Part shown: positions 20,115 to 29,697 of the stretch, piece by piece
How positions within the stretch are numbered: the first letter of the stretch is position 1
Layout of the letters: each line of letters opens with the position of its first letter
From: Phymatolithon calcareum
Taxonomy: Eukaryota; Rhodophyta; Florideophyceae; Hapalidiales
Direction of reading: 5' to 3'
DNA length: 64,000 nucleotides
Assembly (NCBI GenBank): GCA_977006965.1
Contig: OZ345358.1
Coordinates: forward strand, 1,612,001 to 1,676,000
The notes under the pieces: model-generated
The model's database searches: none
What the model was told of the DNA's origin: nothing
What the model saw: only the letters and a program-made list of their open reading frames with translations
Translations under genes and position numbers: made by a program

Positions 20115-21886
20115 GGGGGGGAAATTGTAGGTTTTTATTTTAGAAGCCCTCAACGCCGGTATTCACCAACACCAGAGCAGCTTCCCGTTCATACTGCCAT
20201 CTCATTACCCAATCAGATCACATTACACTATCATTTCTTCTAACATATGGATTTCCAAGGCTAAAAGTTTGTCAATCGCCGTTTTCGTCCCTTTTTCCCA
20301 AGATTCTTCTGCTCTTGGACTTGTCAAATTTCGCTGTAGAGTTTTCAGATTCTCTTCTGCGATCTCGTTGAAATGTTCAACGTACGACTCTGCTCTTCGT
20401 GGTGGGAAGCGGCCAAAGAACCACTTAACTGCTAGGAGTCGGTGTTTCCTGGATCGAATTTGGAGTACAGGGCTTACTTTCTCCTTAGTATCGACGGTAA
20501 TTTTTCTCTCTTTTTCTTCTTCCTTTTCAATCCATTCCTGTCGTCGGCGGTGGCTCTCGTGTTTGTGGGTCACCAGCCCTCGTACGGCTCGCTCGGTACT
20601 GGCTCTTAGGAGCTCATGCTCCTGCAGATAGCGGATATCCCTCTCTGCTTGCTGTATGTCCCCTTCTTTTCCTCCGTAATTTGCTTCCTTCTCGATTTCG
20701 TCCTTCCCTCGTATAAGCCTCTGTGCGAAGTGCTCTCCGAGTTGCGCTCTCTTATCTTTGGTGGAGTAATTCTGCAGAGGGCTCGCATTCGGGCGTGCAA
20801 TCGTTTCGCGTAGTTACCGAAGGCAACAGAGTAGAACAGACCTTCCGCTTGGTTGATCTGCGCTTCGACTGAGTTTGTCCATGGTGTGAGGTGTATCGCG
20901 TACTCCCATCTGCATTGCACAAGAGCCTTGTACATTGCTATGTTCTTGGTAGTAGCTAGTCCTTGCGCTTGGACTCCCAGGTCTTTTAGTCCCATGATGA
21001 TTCCCTTCGCCGCGTTGATGCGGTTTAGTGTTGCGTGGTGGGTTACTCCCGTGTTGTCGATCGTGGTTCCCAGGTATTCCAGTAGGCGGGTTTCGTGGAG
21101 CTCCTGGCCTGAGAGCCGGAACTTGCGTTTGAATAATCCAGGATAGATAAGCACTTCGCTTTTTCCTTTCTTAGTGTTCCATGTCATTCCATTTTCTGTG
21201 GCCCAGCTCGTCGCCGTATCCAAAAGCCATTGCATACCATCGGAATTGGTGGCTTGGAGCTGCACGTCGTCCGCGAAAAGTATCGCGGGGTGCTTCGACA
21301 TATGTCGAGGTGCTTTTTCCATTGCTAACGCGAATGTGTCCATGAACAAGTTGTACAAGCAGGGGCTCAGGGGCGATCCTTGGGGGACTCCGCGGTCAAT
21401 AAGGAGCCACTTCTTTTCCTCATCTCCGGCCGTTGTAATCCAGGATGGTTTGAGCAGGTATCTGACCATCTCCGCTAAGTCTGCGGGTAGGCATTTGTCC
21501 ACACGCTTCTGGAGTATGTCCCTAGGAACCCGATCGTAAGCCGCCGAGAGATCGAGAACGGCTACAAAGCGGTGTCCCTTCTTCATTGTGCTCGTGGACC
21601 TTAGTATCGCGAGCTCTGTCCCCTTATTTCTTTGGAATCCTAATTGGAAGTGGTGAAACTTGTACCGGCTGCGTATCGCCGAGTCCATGGCAGCGTCAAT
21701 TATTTTCCGCACTTGGCTTAGGAGCGATATCGGTCTGTAGTTCCCAGCTGCGTGTGTTACTCCTTTCTTGTAAATCGGAATCAGCGTCGCTCTTCGCCAA
21801 GCCGTCGGGATGCATTTCAGCCTGCCGCACATCTCCCATAGGGACACAATCAGTTTCCCGCTCATTTCCGGATTTGCTTGGAGCAT
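20115..21886 (-). mobile_element. L-A LINE, 5'-truncated, 13-bp TSD
   Basis: The perfect duplication CTTAATAGATACC lies at 20102-20114 and 21887-21899, inside MULE copy 3. On the minus strand the insertion runs from inside the reverse transcriptase to the L-A tail CTTCTAAAATAAAAACCTAC, then AATTT and seven Cs that abut the duplication. It is the best-preserved L-A copy in the window. Confidence 0.92.
20223..21886 (-). pseudogene. Non-LTR reverse transcriptase with C-terminal domain (L-A)
   Basis: One frame of 426 codons (21886-20606) carries the reverse-transcriptase signature blocks in order: GNYRPISLLSQVRKI, the HHFQLGFQRNKGTE block, LDLSAAYDRVPRDIL (first catalytic Asp), RGVPQGSPLSPCLYNLFMDT, AILFADDVQLQAT (catalytic Asp pair), WNTKKGKSEVL and EYLGTTIDNTGVTHH, then the thumb with ECRWEYAIHLTPWT-like residues. 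After a frameshift near 20740, coding continues in another frame to 20223 with KWFFGRFPPRRAESYVEHFN and the stop. The apparent first Met coincides with the 5' truncation and is not a true start. The endonuclease and any upstream ORF are missing, so the copy is dead. No RNase H is seen between the reverse transcriptase and the stop. Confidence 0.92.
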
Positions 21887-21916
21887 CTTAATAGATACCC
21901 CTAGCCAAACATACTA

Positions 21917-22133
21917 CTTTTTTATTGCAATTTTTTTAATACCCCGCAGTCATACGAATATACGGGCAAGGCTTCCTCAGGTGCTACCCTCACTAGAGCG
22001 GCTCTACTCGCCAAACCTACTGGGGGGATATATGTTGATTTACTTTAAAAGCTCACAAAGCCTCAAATTGAGTAACAGGGCAGCTTCTCGCTGTTTTCGA
22101 TACTCATCTCTCTACTCTCCTTCTAATATCTCC
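21917..22133 (-). mobile_element. Two chained LINE 3' tails in MULE copy 3
   Basis: About 21945-22015 is a minus-oriented L-B-like tail (CAGTCATACGAATATACGGG, GGCTTCCTCAGGTGCTACCC). About 22025-22130 is an L-C tail (GGGGATATATGTTGATTTAC, AAAAGCTCACAAAGCCTCAA). MULE sequence resumes at CTACTCACCCCTAGC. Confidence 0.65.
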
Positions 22134-22182
22134 TACTCACCCCTAGCAAAATGTACTATCATACTCGCCCTATCCAAACCTA

Positions 22183-22452
22183 TCTTTGGAGAAAATCAGT
22201 ACTAAGTGCATAGTTTTGTGTCACAGCCGTGATTGAGCTGGTCGCGCTCCAACGCATTCTATCTTCATCCAAGATTAGTCCTGAAATTGAATATGAATGT
22301 AAGCGACTCACTAGAGCACTTGATGGGAGAGAAATACAAATCAAGGATATCCTGAATAGTCAAACTACGTTAGCTTAGTAAATCGTGCAAAAGCGGCCTG
22401 CTACTCTTGAAGAGAGGCCCTGGGAGCTTTTAAAATAAATCAACACATATCC
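22183..22452 (+). mobile_element. Short L-C LINE fragment with about 15-bp TSD
   Basis: CCCTATCCAAACCTA is found at 22168-22182 and 22453-22467. The insert codes on the + strand for the last L-C residues (ELVALQRILSSSKISPEIEY, YECKRLTRALDGREIQIKDI) and ends GGGAGCTTTTAAAATAAATC. It is a severely 5'-truncated insertion of 270 bp. Confidence 0.85.
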
Positions 22453-23312
22453 CCCTATCCAAACCTACGTCTCATCCGTTTCTCAGAGCACTCTATGCGA
22501 CCGTAAAATTTATTGCGTGTGCTGCTCTCTCTGGTTTAGCTCCTCGTCGCAGCTATTCATAGCATCTCCGTCATCTAAGGCTGTTAGGTCGATGATCATA
22601 AACTGAGCCGCTTTGTCGATGCACTTTTGCTTCGCCTGGACAAGGTTGTAAATGTTGGGCCTACCACATGTCTGTGAGAAGTGGCCGGTATGTCCTCACG
22701 AAGAGCAGTGACTGGGCTCATTTTGGACGGCAAGTAGGGCTTCTTGCGCTTGCGTCTGGCTTAGCGACAATGGCAAATGGCACTAAATCACCTTGTATTT
22801 GCTGGTCGCCAGGGATTCCAACACGCGTGATGCTGCCCTTGTGTTCCTTGGACCACGCTCTCAACATCCATACGTCCCTGAACCTGTGCTTGTTCCACGG
22901 GTCGAACGCTACCTGTTGCTTTACCGAGCGCTTAAAAACGTACAAAAGGGCAGCCACGACGTGGCTGCATGTCCGCTGGTGCTCTTACATAGTCGCCCAC
23001 CTGTAGCACCAGCTCCTTCTTGTCCATGATTTCAGATTGAGTAGTGCGGGAACGTTGTGAGATGAGCTTGTCAGACAAAACTTGGATCTAGGAGAAGCAG
23101 CAGAACTACTTCCCTTTTTTCCCTCCAGAAAACATAACTGTCAGAGCTCCACGTAACGGATGCGTAGTAGTTTTGGCTTGAGTGTCCATTTAGCGTACTT
23201 TTATAACTTTTGATGGCCATTTAGCGAATTTCCTCATATTCATTTTCTTTAATCAGAATTCTCTGTACCTCTACAGAGGTTTTTGCGCACAACTTAGATG
23301 CTACGACAATTG

Positions 23313-24067
23313 CCAAGGGAAGAAGAGACGTCCTTGCAAGACGCTTTGTGCAGAGATTGATAAGAACACGCGATGCGCTGATATCTGGTCCAACAAGAGA
23401 GATCGCGAATAAGGAACAGTTAGAAGCGGAGAGAGATATTGTACACGTGAGAGTAAATGGCTTCCTGTGCGAAGCTGCAAAAGAAACGACAGCCACGACA
23501 AACATCAAGAAATACCAAAGAATCAAGATACTGGAGGCCGCAGAGCATGTGGAAAAGTCGAAGAAACGACATATGCCGCACGCGAAAGTTTCGTTACCCC
23601 CGCACCTTCTCTTCAACTCAAGAAGAAATTGAACATTTGCCATTCAATGGTCATTTGGAATGTTTCCTCCAATGAGCACCTCCACCCTTATCGAGTTCAC
23701 CGGCCAATGTGGGAGAGATGCCGTCGAAGACGTGATAAATGGACTCGCAAAGGACAGACTCTCCAAAGAGGACAGCGCCTGGACTAAGCGAGCACTCGAC
23801 GAGCTCCTTACCATGTTACAGACTGTGGACAATTAAGGACTGTCCGCAAACTGAAATCACAGCGTGCCAAAGGACCGGGGAGTAATTTTCCCCCTCGATG
23901 GCCGCCAGAGGTGGGTTTTTGTAGTCCACTGAATCGTGTTACACCAACACGAAAAGAAACTCTTCCATTGACAGAATCCAGCCAAAACCTCTCGGCCCTG
24001 GGAAATTTGCCCCAAGCGTCAGCAGATGCGTTGGTAACTTTTAAATAAAAATCTACCTTTCTTCTTT
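23313..24067 (+). mobile_element. L-D LINE, 5'-truncated, 14-bp TSD
   Basis: The perfect duplication TGCTACGACAATTG lies at 23299-23312 and 24068-24081. The + strand codes for a C-terminal LINE segment (GRRDVLARRFVQRLIRTRDA) and, after frameshifts, for the shared C-terminal domain (RFPPMSTSTLIEFTGQCG, WTKRALDELLTMLQTVDN, stop near 23835). The 3' UTR contains the GTGTTACACCAACACGAAAA block also seen at 5640 and ends AACTTTTAAATAAAAATCTA followed by a CTTCTTTT run. Confidence 0.88.
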
Positions 24068-24068
24068 T

Positions 24069-24099
24069 GCTACGACAATTGTAAACGACAATTCTCGTA
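24069..24099. repeat. Hairpin with 13-bp arms at the L-D target site
   Basis: CTACGACAATTGT (24070-24082 region) is followed after five bases by an inverted copy that differs at one position. The left arm overlaps the 3' target duplication of the L-D element. Confidence 0.6.
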
Positions 24100-24291
24100 G
24101 CAGAAGAAGAGAATGGGACGCATGTCTCCCTCCTAAAGCCGCTCGACGGGAGGGCCGGCGCCCTCCTCAGCCCATCAAAAAAGAGCTACCACCATTTCTC
24201 ACCCTCAAAAAAGCGAAGCGAACGCACTGGTTATTTCACCGCTTCTCATTCCCATGGCAAGAGCAAGCAAGAAACGATAATGCTCTCACAG
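24082..24291. other. Short unassigned interval
   Basis: The 3' side (TTATCTCAAACAT, 24292-24304) is a target duplication. No gene or further repeat recognised. Confidence 0.3.
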
Positions 24292-24304
24292 TTATCTCAA
24301 ACAT

Positions 24305-25303
24305 GCCTCGAATCGAAGCGGAAAGGGAATATTCCATACGACAAGACAAGAGAATTGACAGCAATCCTCAAGTTCCTCAAGGTGAAGCACAGGCACCTTG
24401 CGCTGCAGTATGCCTGTGCTAGATTACCACAGGTGTCAACAACTAGTATGATTGAAGAATTGGGCACCAGAGTCAGAGAGCATATGGAGACCCTACCCCG
24501 GCGATTATCAGACTCCCGAAAACACGACACCGCCAATTAGCGGTAAAGTGGGCATTCGGTCGGTTCCCCCCAATGAGCACAGCACTTCTCAGAGACAAGT
24601 TCGGTGATACTGTACCAATCCTCATGAGCAACCTGGAAGAATACCTCGGAAGATATCAACTGACCAAAGAGGAGATTAATATCACTGAAAAAGCTCTTGA
24701 CAAGCTACTCTTCTTCAATATCGTCTTTTACGACGACATGGAATAGACAAGGCGCCAATTGAGGAAATCTGATCTGTGGACCCCAAGCTTTTCCCTCCGC
24801 CCTTTTACGGGAGAGGGTTTTTGCAGCTAGGGCTACGACGTTAACCCGGGTTACAAGTATTTGAATATATGATCGAAGCTACAACGTAGCTGCTGAAACG
24901 CATCTCCCTTGCAGTCTCATGAGTGTTACTGAGGGCGTTTAATAAATTCCAAGTTCAAAAAATAATATAGAGACCCTTGAACGAACGCTAGCAGGGTACG
25001 ACCTCGAAGGAGAAAAAAGACTGGAAGAAGAAAAGGCACTAGATGAACTCTTACTATTTATCAAGACGCTCATAGAACGAATGGAGAACGAAGAAGGCCT
25101 GTATTGCTTCGCAGAAGGCAAGGCAAAAAGAGGTCGAGCCCGAGCACTAACAAACCCGTAGAGGACTAAGATAGGATTACCTTGAATCCTGAGTTATGCG
25201 TCCATCATTCTGGTGGGCGTTTCGTGAGCTGCACAACGGAAGGTAGCATCATAGGAAGCCTTGCCCATATCTTCGGCAGTCTGTGAGTTTTTTTAATTTA
25301 CAA
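24305..25303 (+). mobile_element. L-B LINE, 5'-truncated, 13-bp TSD, split by L-E
   Basis: The perfect duplication TTATCTCAAACAT lies at 24292-24304 and 25304-25316. Coding (CLESKRKGNIPYDKTRELTA, RLPQVSTTSMIEELGTRVRE) runs to 24494, resumes at 24978 after an L-E insertion, and ends with EKALDELLLFIKTLIERMEN (25036-25095). The 3' UTR and tail (GGCAGTCTGTGAGTTTTTTT) end at the duplication. Confidence 0.88.
24495..24964 (+). mobile_element. L-E LINE nested in L-B, 13-bp TSD
   Basis: The flanks ATATGGAGACCCT (24482-24494) and ATATAGAGACCCT (24965-24977) differ at one base. The insert codes for the shared C-terminal domain (FGRFPPMSTALLRDKFGDTV, EYLGRYQLTKEEINITEKAL, DKLLFFN, stop near 24746). 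The 3' UTR contains a GGAGAGGGTTTTTGCAGCTA block, and the end is GGGCGTTTAATAAATTCCAA. Confidence 0.88.
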
Positions 25304-25316
25304 TTATCTCAAACAT

Positions 25317-25635
25317 AATGCCCAAACAACGACTTTTCGATATTCAAGAAGGGATGCTGGAAATGGCAGTTGATACTGTCCTTAGAAAATGTCCGAAGTC
25401 AACTACTTAAATGAAAACGAAAGCGAAGGTTTGTAGCGGAATAGGGAATAGCAACATGAATATGTGAGTGAGTAACAACTGGCACGTAAACCACCAGGTA
25501 GCTGTCTCGTAGGGGCACGAAATCCGTAGAAGCAGATAAGAGAATGCGATCTAACGCCTTCAACAACGAGGAGAGCATCCCGAGGGTCCATCTACTAGGA
25601 AATCGTGGGCACCTGACGACTTCGTCGAAGAATTA
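25317..25635. other. Target sequence, no gene recognised
   Basis: Begins with a 30-codon frame starting ATGCCCAAACAACGAC at 25318, too short to assign. The rest holds no recognisable gene. Confidence 0.3.
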
Positions 25636-26719
25636 CAGTCATACGAATATACGGGGAAGGCTTCCTCAGGGGATTTATGTTGATTTATTTTAAAAGCTCC
25701 CAAAGCCTCAATTTGAATAACAGGGCAGCTTCTCGCTGTTTTCCATACTCATCTCTCTACTAGTCTTCTAATATCTCCTTAATCCGAATTTCTCTCCCTG
25801 TGAGGGCCCGAGTAAGTCTTTTGCATTCATATTCCGTTTCTTGGTCCATCTTCATAGACCGTAGTAACCGTTGCAACACGATAAGCTCAACCACACTACC
25901 CAAAGTACTTCGCCAGAATGGATATTCTCCACAAAGGAACTCTGTTGAAAATGACTCTCAGGCTTCTCAACCGCGCAGTTCTGTCCCTTATATATAGCAC
26001 TCCTGGTAGGTCGTTCGGTACGCCGATCGGGATTTTAACTGTCCGGCGCTCTTCTTCCAACGACCAGACTTTTGACTGCTTCTTGTATGCGTCGCTTTTT
26101 TGACACCATACCTTCTTCCACTTGTTTCAGAGATTCTTTAAGGTGTTCCTCTTCCCCGAGATACCCAATGTCCTTTGATACGTCTTCCAGATCATCTTCT
26201 TTTCCCTGGTACTCTTCTGAAAGCTCCAAGAACTTCCTCCGTCTTACCAAGCTTAAGACGAACCTTTCAGCCTGGTTCATTCTCCTCATCTGTGGCCTTG
26301 CGAGATTGCAGAGCACTCGCATCCTCTCCCTTCGATACTTGGCATATTTTCCGAAAACCTATCTGTAGAAAAGACCTTCTGCTGCTTCAATTGCCGATTG
26401 TAGTCGTTTCGTGATCGGGGTCAGGTGAATGGCATACTCCCATATGGGGATAATCAACAACTTGAAAATCCTGATTCACGTGGCTGGTTGGAGTCCTCTG
26501 ACGTTCAAGCCAATTTGGCGGAGTTTGTGTATGCATCCCATCGCATTCCGAACTCTTGAGATTGTTGTATCGTCGGTAACTCCGTTGTTGTTCATACTGA
26601 TCCCGAGGTAGGACAGTCTCCAGGCCTGGTGCAGCTCTTTTCCTGCAAGGAAGAGTTTCTTCTTTGCGAGTCCTTTGTACTTAAGGACCTCGCTCTTTCC
26701 TGGCTTCGTGTTCCATTTC
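25636..26719 (-). mobile_element. L-B-like tail plus L-C LINE fragment
   Basis: 25636-25670 is a short minus-oriented L-B-like tail (CAGTCATACGAATATACGGG). From about 25671 (GGATTTATGTTGATTTATTT) to 26719 lies an L-C copy on the minus strand, close to 51056-52040: MRRMNQAERFVLSLVRRRKF (26290-26230), GKEDDLEDVSKDIGYLGEEE, and RLSYLGISMNNNGVTDDTTI upstream. It is frameshifted and breaks off in the GKSEVLKYKG region. Confidence 0.8.
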
Positions 26720-26727
26720 AACGATCT

Positions 26728-27080
26728 CAAGGAGTACCTTGGAAGATACCGCCTAACTGAAGACGAGACTAAGATGACTGACAAAGCACTCGATCAAGTA
26801 CTGTTCTTCAGAAACGAATTCTACGACGACTTCGAATAGAGCACTAGTTCGCAAGATAAGGTTCTGAATCAGCTATGAAACAGAAGAAGCGAATTCTAAT
26901 CTTTTCCCTCCAACCTTCTAGGAGGAGGGTTTTGCAGCTAGGCAGCGACTCTAAACTGAAATCGGCCTGCGAGCATCCGACCATAGTAAAGGGCTACAAG
27001 AGAAGTAGCAACCGAAACGCATCTCCCTTACAGTCTCATGAGCGATGCTGAGGGCGTTTTTAAAAATTCCAAATTTAAAA
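26728..27080 (+). mobile_element. L-E LINE 3' fragment, 8-bp TSD
   Basis: AACGATCT flanks the insert at 26720-26727 and 27081-27088. The coding end reads KEYLGRYRLTEDETKMTDKA, LDQVLFFRNEFYDDFE, stop at about 26837. The 3' UTR has the GGAGGAGGGTTTTGCAGCTA block and the end GGGCGTTTTTAAAAATTCCA. Confidence 0.75.
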
Positions 27081-27088
27081 AACGATCT

Positions 27089-28130
27089 AAGTCTGTACAC
27101 TGTGAGAGGAAGATTCGCTGTAGCACAAAAAACTCCGAACGGAGTAATCAGTGCATATTTCTCAGTCCAGTGGGTGGGCAAACCCGAGAATGGGCGAAAG
27201 ATTAGATCAGGAAGAGGCGCGACTCGGATTGAAATAGAGGCGCTGCTGTTCAGTGAATGGGGCACACTCTCAGACTTACGGGAACTCCAGCGGCCACATG
27301 GATAGGGCACAGGCGGTTGTTTCCGCTCTACGAACTTGCGAAAGTTGGACGATCGTAACGCTGGCGCCTTGGTCACGCTTAGCGAAGAACGGTGCAAGAA
27401 AATTAAGCAAATAATATGTAATTTGTACGTTTGGGCACAATAATGGTCATTTGTTCACGTGACTTCGCGTTCCTATGCTGTCCGGATCACAGTAATATCT
27501 GTTCGACCCTTTCTTTCTTTTTTCAGTGCAGAATGCGTTAATTAACGCCAGAACTTACCCTACAGCAAATATTGGACTATCTCTACGGGTCTCTCCCTGC
27601 ACAGATCTTCTACCGTTTTTCCACGCATCCTTAGAATATCATGTTTGCAGTGTCTCTGGTTTGAGCAAAAATATGGTCATTAGTGCAGCCATGGTGGAAT
27701 TGACACAGAAAATATAAGGCGAAGCACAAAACCTAAATTTTTAAAGATTGAACCAATGGATTTTCCAAGGAGCACACGAGGCTATCCTATTACTCTCGTG
27801 ATGAGCTTTGGAAGCTCATAAAATAAAATTGACAAATCCAATGCGTTCGCGTACAGGAGACATAGAAGTGAATGGACTCATACTCAGCTCTCCCTCCCAT
27901 TGCATTTGCGAGTTCCACTTCCAGAGTTTTCTCCTCTTATTTTTTTGATAAAAGGAGAAAGCTTTAAAAAATCTACATCAGCTATCTTTCGACTGCGCAA
28001 TACCGAGCACGTTGAAATTATCGTTCTGTGCCGACTGTAAGTGGATTGCATGGGAGACTTTTGGCGATGAGTCGCCGCTGCAACCCCATTATGAGGAGCC
28101 CTGCCTGCGGCCAAGACCAGACTGCGAAGG
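27089..28130. other. No host gene recognised
   Basis: Short frames on both strands have no domains. 27780-27835 (GAAGCTCATAAAATAAAATTG) has the look of another LINE 3' end in + orientation. No TIR pair found. Confidence 0.35.
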
Positions 28131-28134
28131 GTAT

Positions 28135-28255
28135 TTTTTGAATTGTATTAAAAGCCCCCAGTAGCACTCATGAGTGAGTAAGGGAAATGCGTTTCAGCTG
28201 CTCGAGTAGTAATCTCTGCAGTAGCTTGCTGCTCTTCCCAACTCTGTCAGCCATT
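28135..28255 (-). mobile_element. L-E LINE 3' tail fragment
   Basis: The reverse complement of 28140-28200 reads GAAACGCATTTCCCTTACTC, CTCATGAGTGCTACTGGGGG, CTTTTAATACAATTC, matching the L-E ends at 24905-24955 and 27020-27075. Confidence 0.65.
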
Positions 28256-28675
28256 GTTCAGTTCTGTTACGCGTGCCATACACGAGTACGTGAGCCTGGC
28301 CACTAATGCACGGAGACCCAGAACATCCACAGGCTTGGCACCGGACCCCGGTGTCTGAAACTTAGGACCATTCAAGAGTCACTTCTTCTAGCGGAAGTAT
28401 AAGATGTACTCTATGTATATATGCACTTTAGCTCTGCGAAGCTGGCGTATGACTCGCAGCCGGCAACGGGGAACAGAGACCTCTCTACAGCCTATGAAGG
28501 GAATTCGCATCTCGGCAACGCTGTGCTTTGAAGTTCACTTTCTGAGTCTGTCCGTAGTAAATTTGGTACAAGGAGTCAATCTTGCGCTCTTGCCAGTAAT
28601 GGGATTTGAGAGAATACGAAATGAAGCACGGTGAATGCTCACAACTCAATCGAGAGAGACGCAACTTTTTTGAAA
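28256..28675. other. No gene recognised
   Basis: Short frames only; no TIR, tandem repeat or RNA gene seen. Confidence 0.3.
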
Positions 28676-28677
28676 AC

Positions 28678-28770
28678 TTTATTTTAAAAGCCTCACAGTC
28701 TTACGAATTTACGGACATGGCTTCCTCAGGCGGTACCCACAATAGAGTAGCTCTTCTCTTGTTTAGCGAG
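28678..28770 (-). mobile_element. L-B-like LINE 3' tail fragment
   Basis: TTTATTTTAAAAGCCTCACA, then GTCTTACGAATTTACGGACA and TGGCTTCCTCAGGCGGTACC, is the same minus-oriented tail as at 14775 and 21945. Confidence 0.65.
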
Positions 28771-29029
28771 ACACGACTATTCGGCAGCCTTGGGGCTCGT
28801 CCTAGTATCCTTTGAATGAGACCGAGAGATTCCTAGTGATAGTGACAAATTCGGCAAAGAGATGGGGGTCTCTGATAAAAAAATGGAAAGCACCAGAGGG
28901 CCACGTAGGTAAAATCTAGGCTGATTGGCGTGAGCTCTGGCGCTCGGCGCTCGCATATGGTACAAAATCTGCGGAGAAGACCCTGGTGGGTAACTGCATC
29001 GGAGATGTTCAATAGCACCTGTGGCATAG

Positions 29030-29108
29030 TGGTAAAACTGCCGCCGCGCACCTGTGCGCATTTTTCGGTATGATACAGGCAGGAATGTTGAGGTCGCCGG
29101 TTTGAGTC
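29030..29108 (+). other. tRNA-like sequence, possible SINE head
   Basis: GGCATAGTGGTAAAACTGCC (29037-29056) resembles a tRNA D-arm/A-box, and GGTCGCCGGTTTGAGTCCTC (29091-29110) resembles a B-box/T-loop. The spacing is roughly that of a tRNA with an insert. The acceptor and T stems do not pair properly, so it is not a working tRNA gene. A tRNA-derived SINE head or a tRNA pseudogene would fit. Confidence 0.4.
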
Positions 29109-29277
29109 CTCTCACAAGCAAGATTTGAATTAACGTTCCGCAAAGGGCACACGGATGTCGCTGTGGAGTGGTATGCAGCAGTACTAGCGCGGAGAAGATA
29201 CGCGAGTATCTGGAATGGATCCATATCAGGAGTATTTAGAGGACCCCTAGATGTTGAATAATGTACACTTTGCGTAA

Positions 29278-29697
29278 TTCTTTCTTTCTTTCTTTATTGC
29301 GGAAAGATTGCTCACACTTATGGTAAGCGTCTAGAGCTGTTTTGCAACAGCATCTCATTGTTCAGAAATTTGAGTACGGCTAGGGGTCTCTCACGGCATA
29401 CCTCTTCTACAGTCTTTTTTCCCACTCGGCCAATATATTTTCGTCGTGAGGCGGAACGTCCACCACATCGTAGGATTAGGTGTTCGGTAGTTTCCTTGGA
29501 ACCAGAATTACAGGCCTTGCACACTGGATCGTACGGAATTACTTCCATATTGCATCCGTGGTGAAAAGTGGCAACCACTGGGGTGCAGTCTCCAATCAGC
29601 TGGTGCAGCATCACCTCTGCTCGTCTATGCGATATGGGAAGGTCTTCTGTAAGGGTTGGAACGACGACTGGATCGAATTTTCGAATAACCTGCAATA
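29278..29697 (-). mobile_element. L-F LINE 3' fragment (post-RNase H region)
   Basis: The minus strand codes for EDLPISHRRAEVMLHQLIGD, YDPVCKACNSGSKETTEHLI and GRSASRRKYIGRVGKKTVEE, the same protein as 57040-57366. The Cys-rich VCKAC...H...C cluster is typical of the region after RNase H in such LINEs. The 3' end is an AATAAAGAAAGAAAGAAAG tail (29299-29278). RNase H itself is truncated away. Confidence 0.8.

Larger units (their letters stand above)
20060..23235 (-). mobile_element. MULE copy 3, host to several LINE insertions
   Basis: The left end GAGGAAATTCGCTAAATGGC begins at 20060 and the inverted right end closes at 23235. The flanks ATTTTCATTT (20050-20059) and ATATTCATTT (23236-23245) match at 9 of 10 bases. 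Own sequence remains at 20060-20114, 21900-21916, about 22134-22182 and 22468-23235 and aligns with copy 1 (for example ACTATCATACTC and CATCCGTTTCTCAGAGC). The minus-strand remnant 23027-22718 includes MDKKELVLQVGD joined directly to the post-SWIM region (VKQQVAFDPWNKHRFRD), a different internal deletion from copies 1 and 2. LINE insertions account for about 2.3 kb of its present length. Confidence 0.85.

Noticed and set aside
20606-21886. Treating the 426-codon reverse-transcriptase frame as a complete gene with its own start
   Set aside because: The first Met coincides with the 5' truncation of the insertion, beside the 13-bp TSD; the upstream endonuclease region is missing.
29030-29108. 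Functional tRNA gene
   Set aside because: Acceptor and T stems cannot pair, and the spacing between boxes is too long for a standard cloverleaf.
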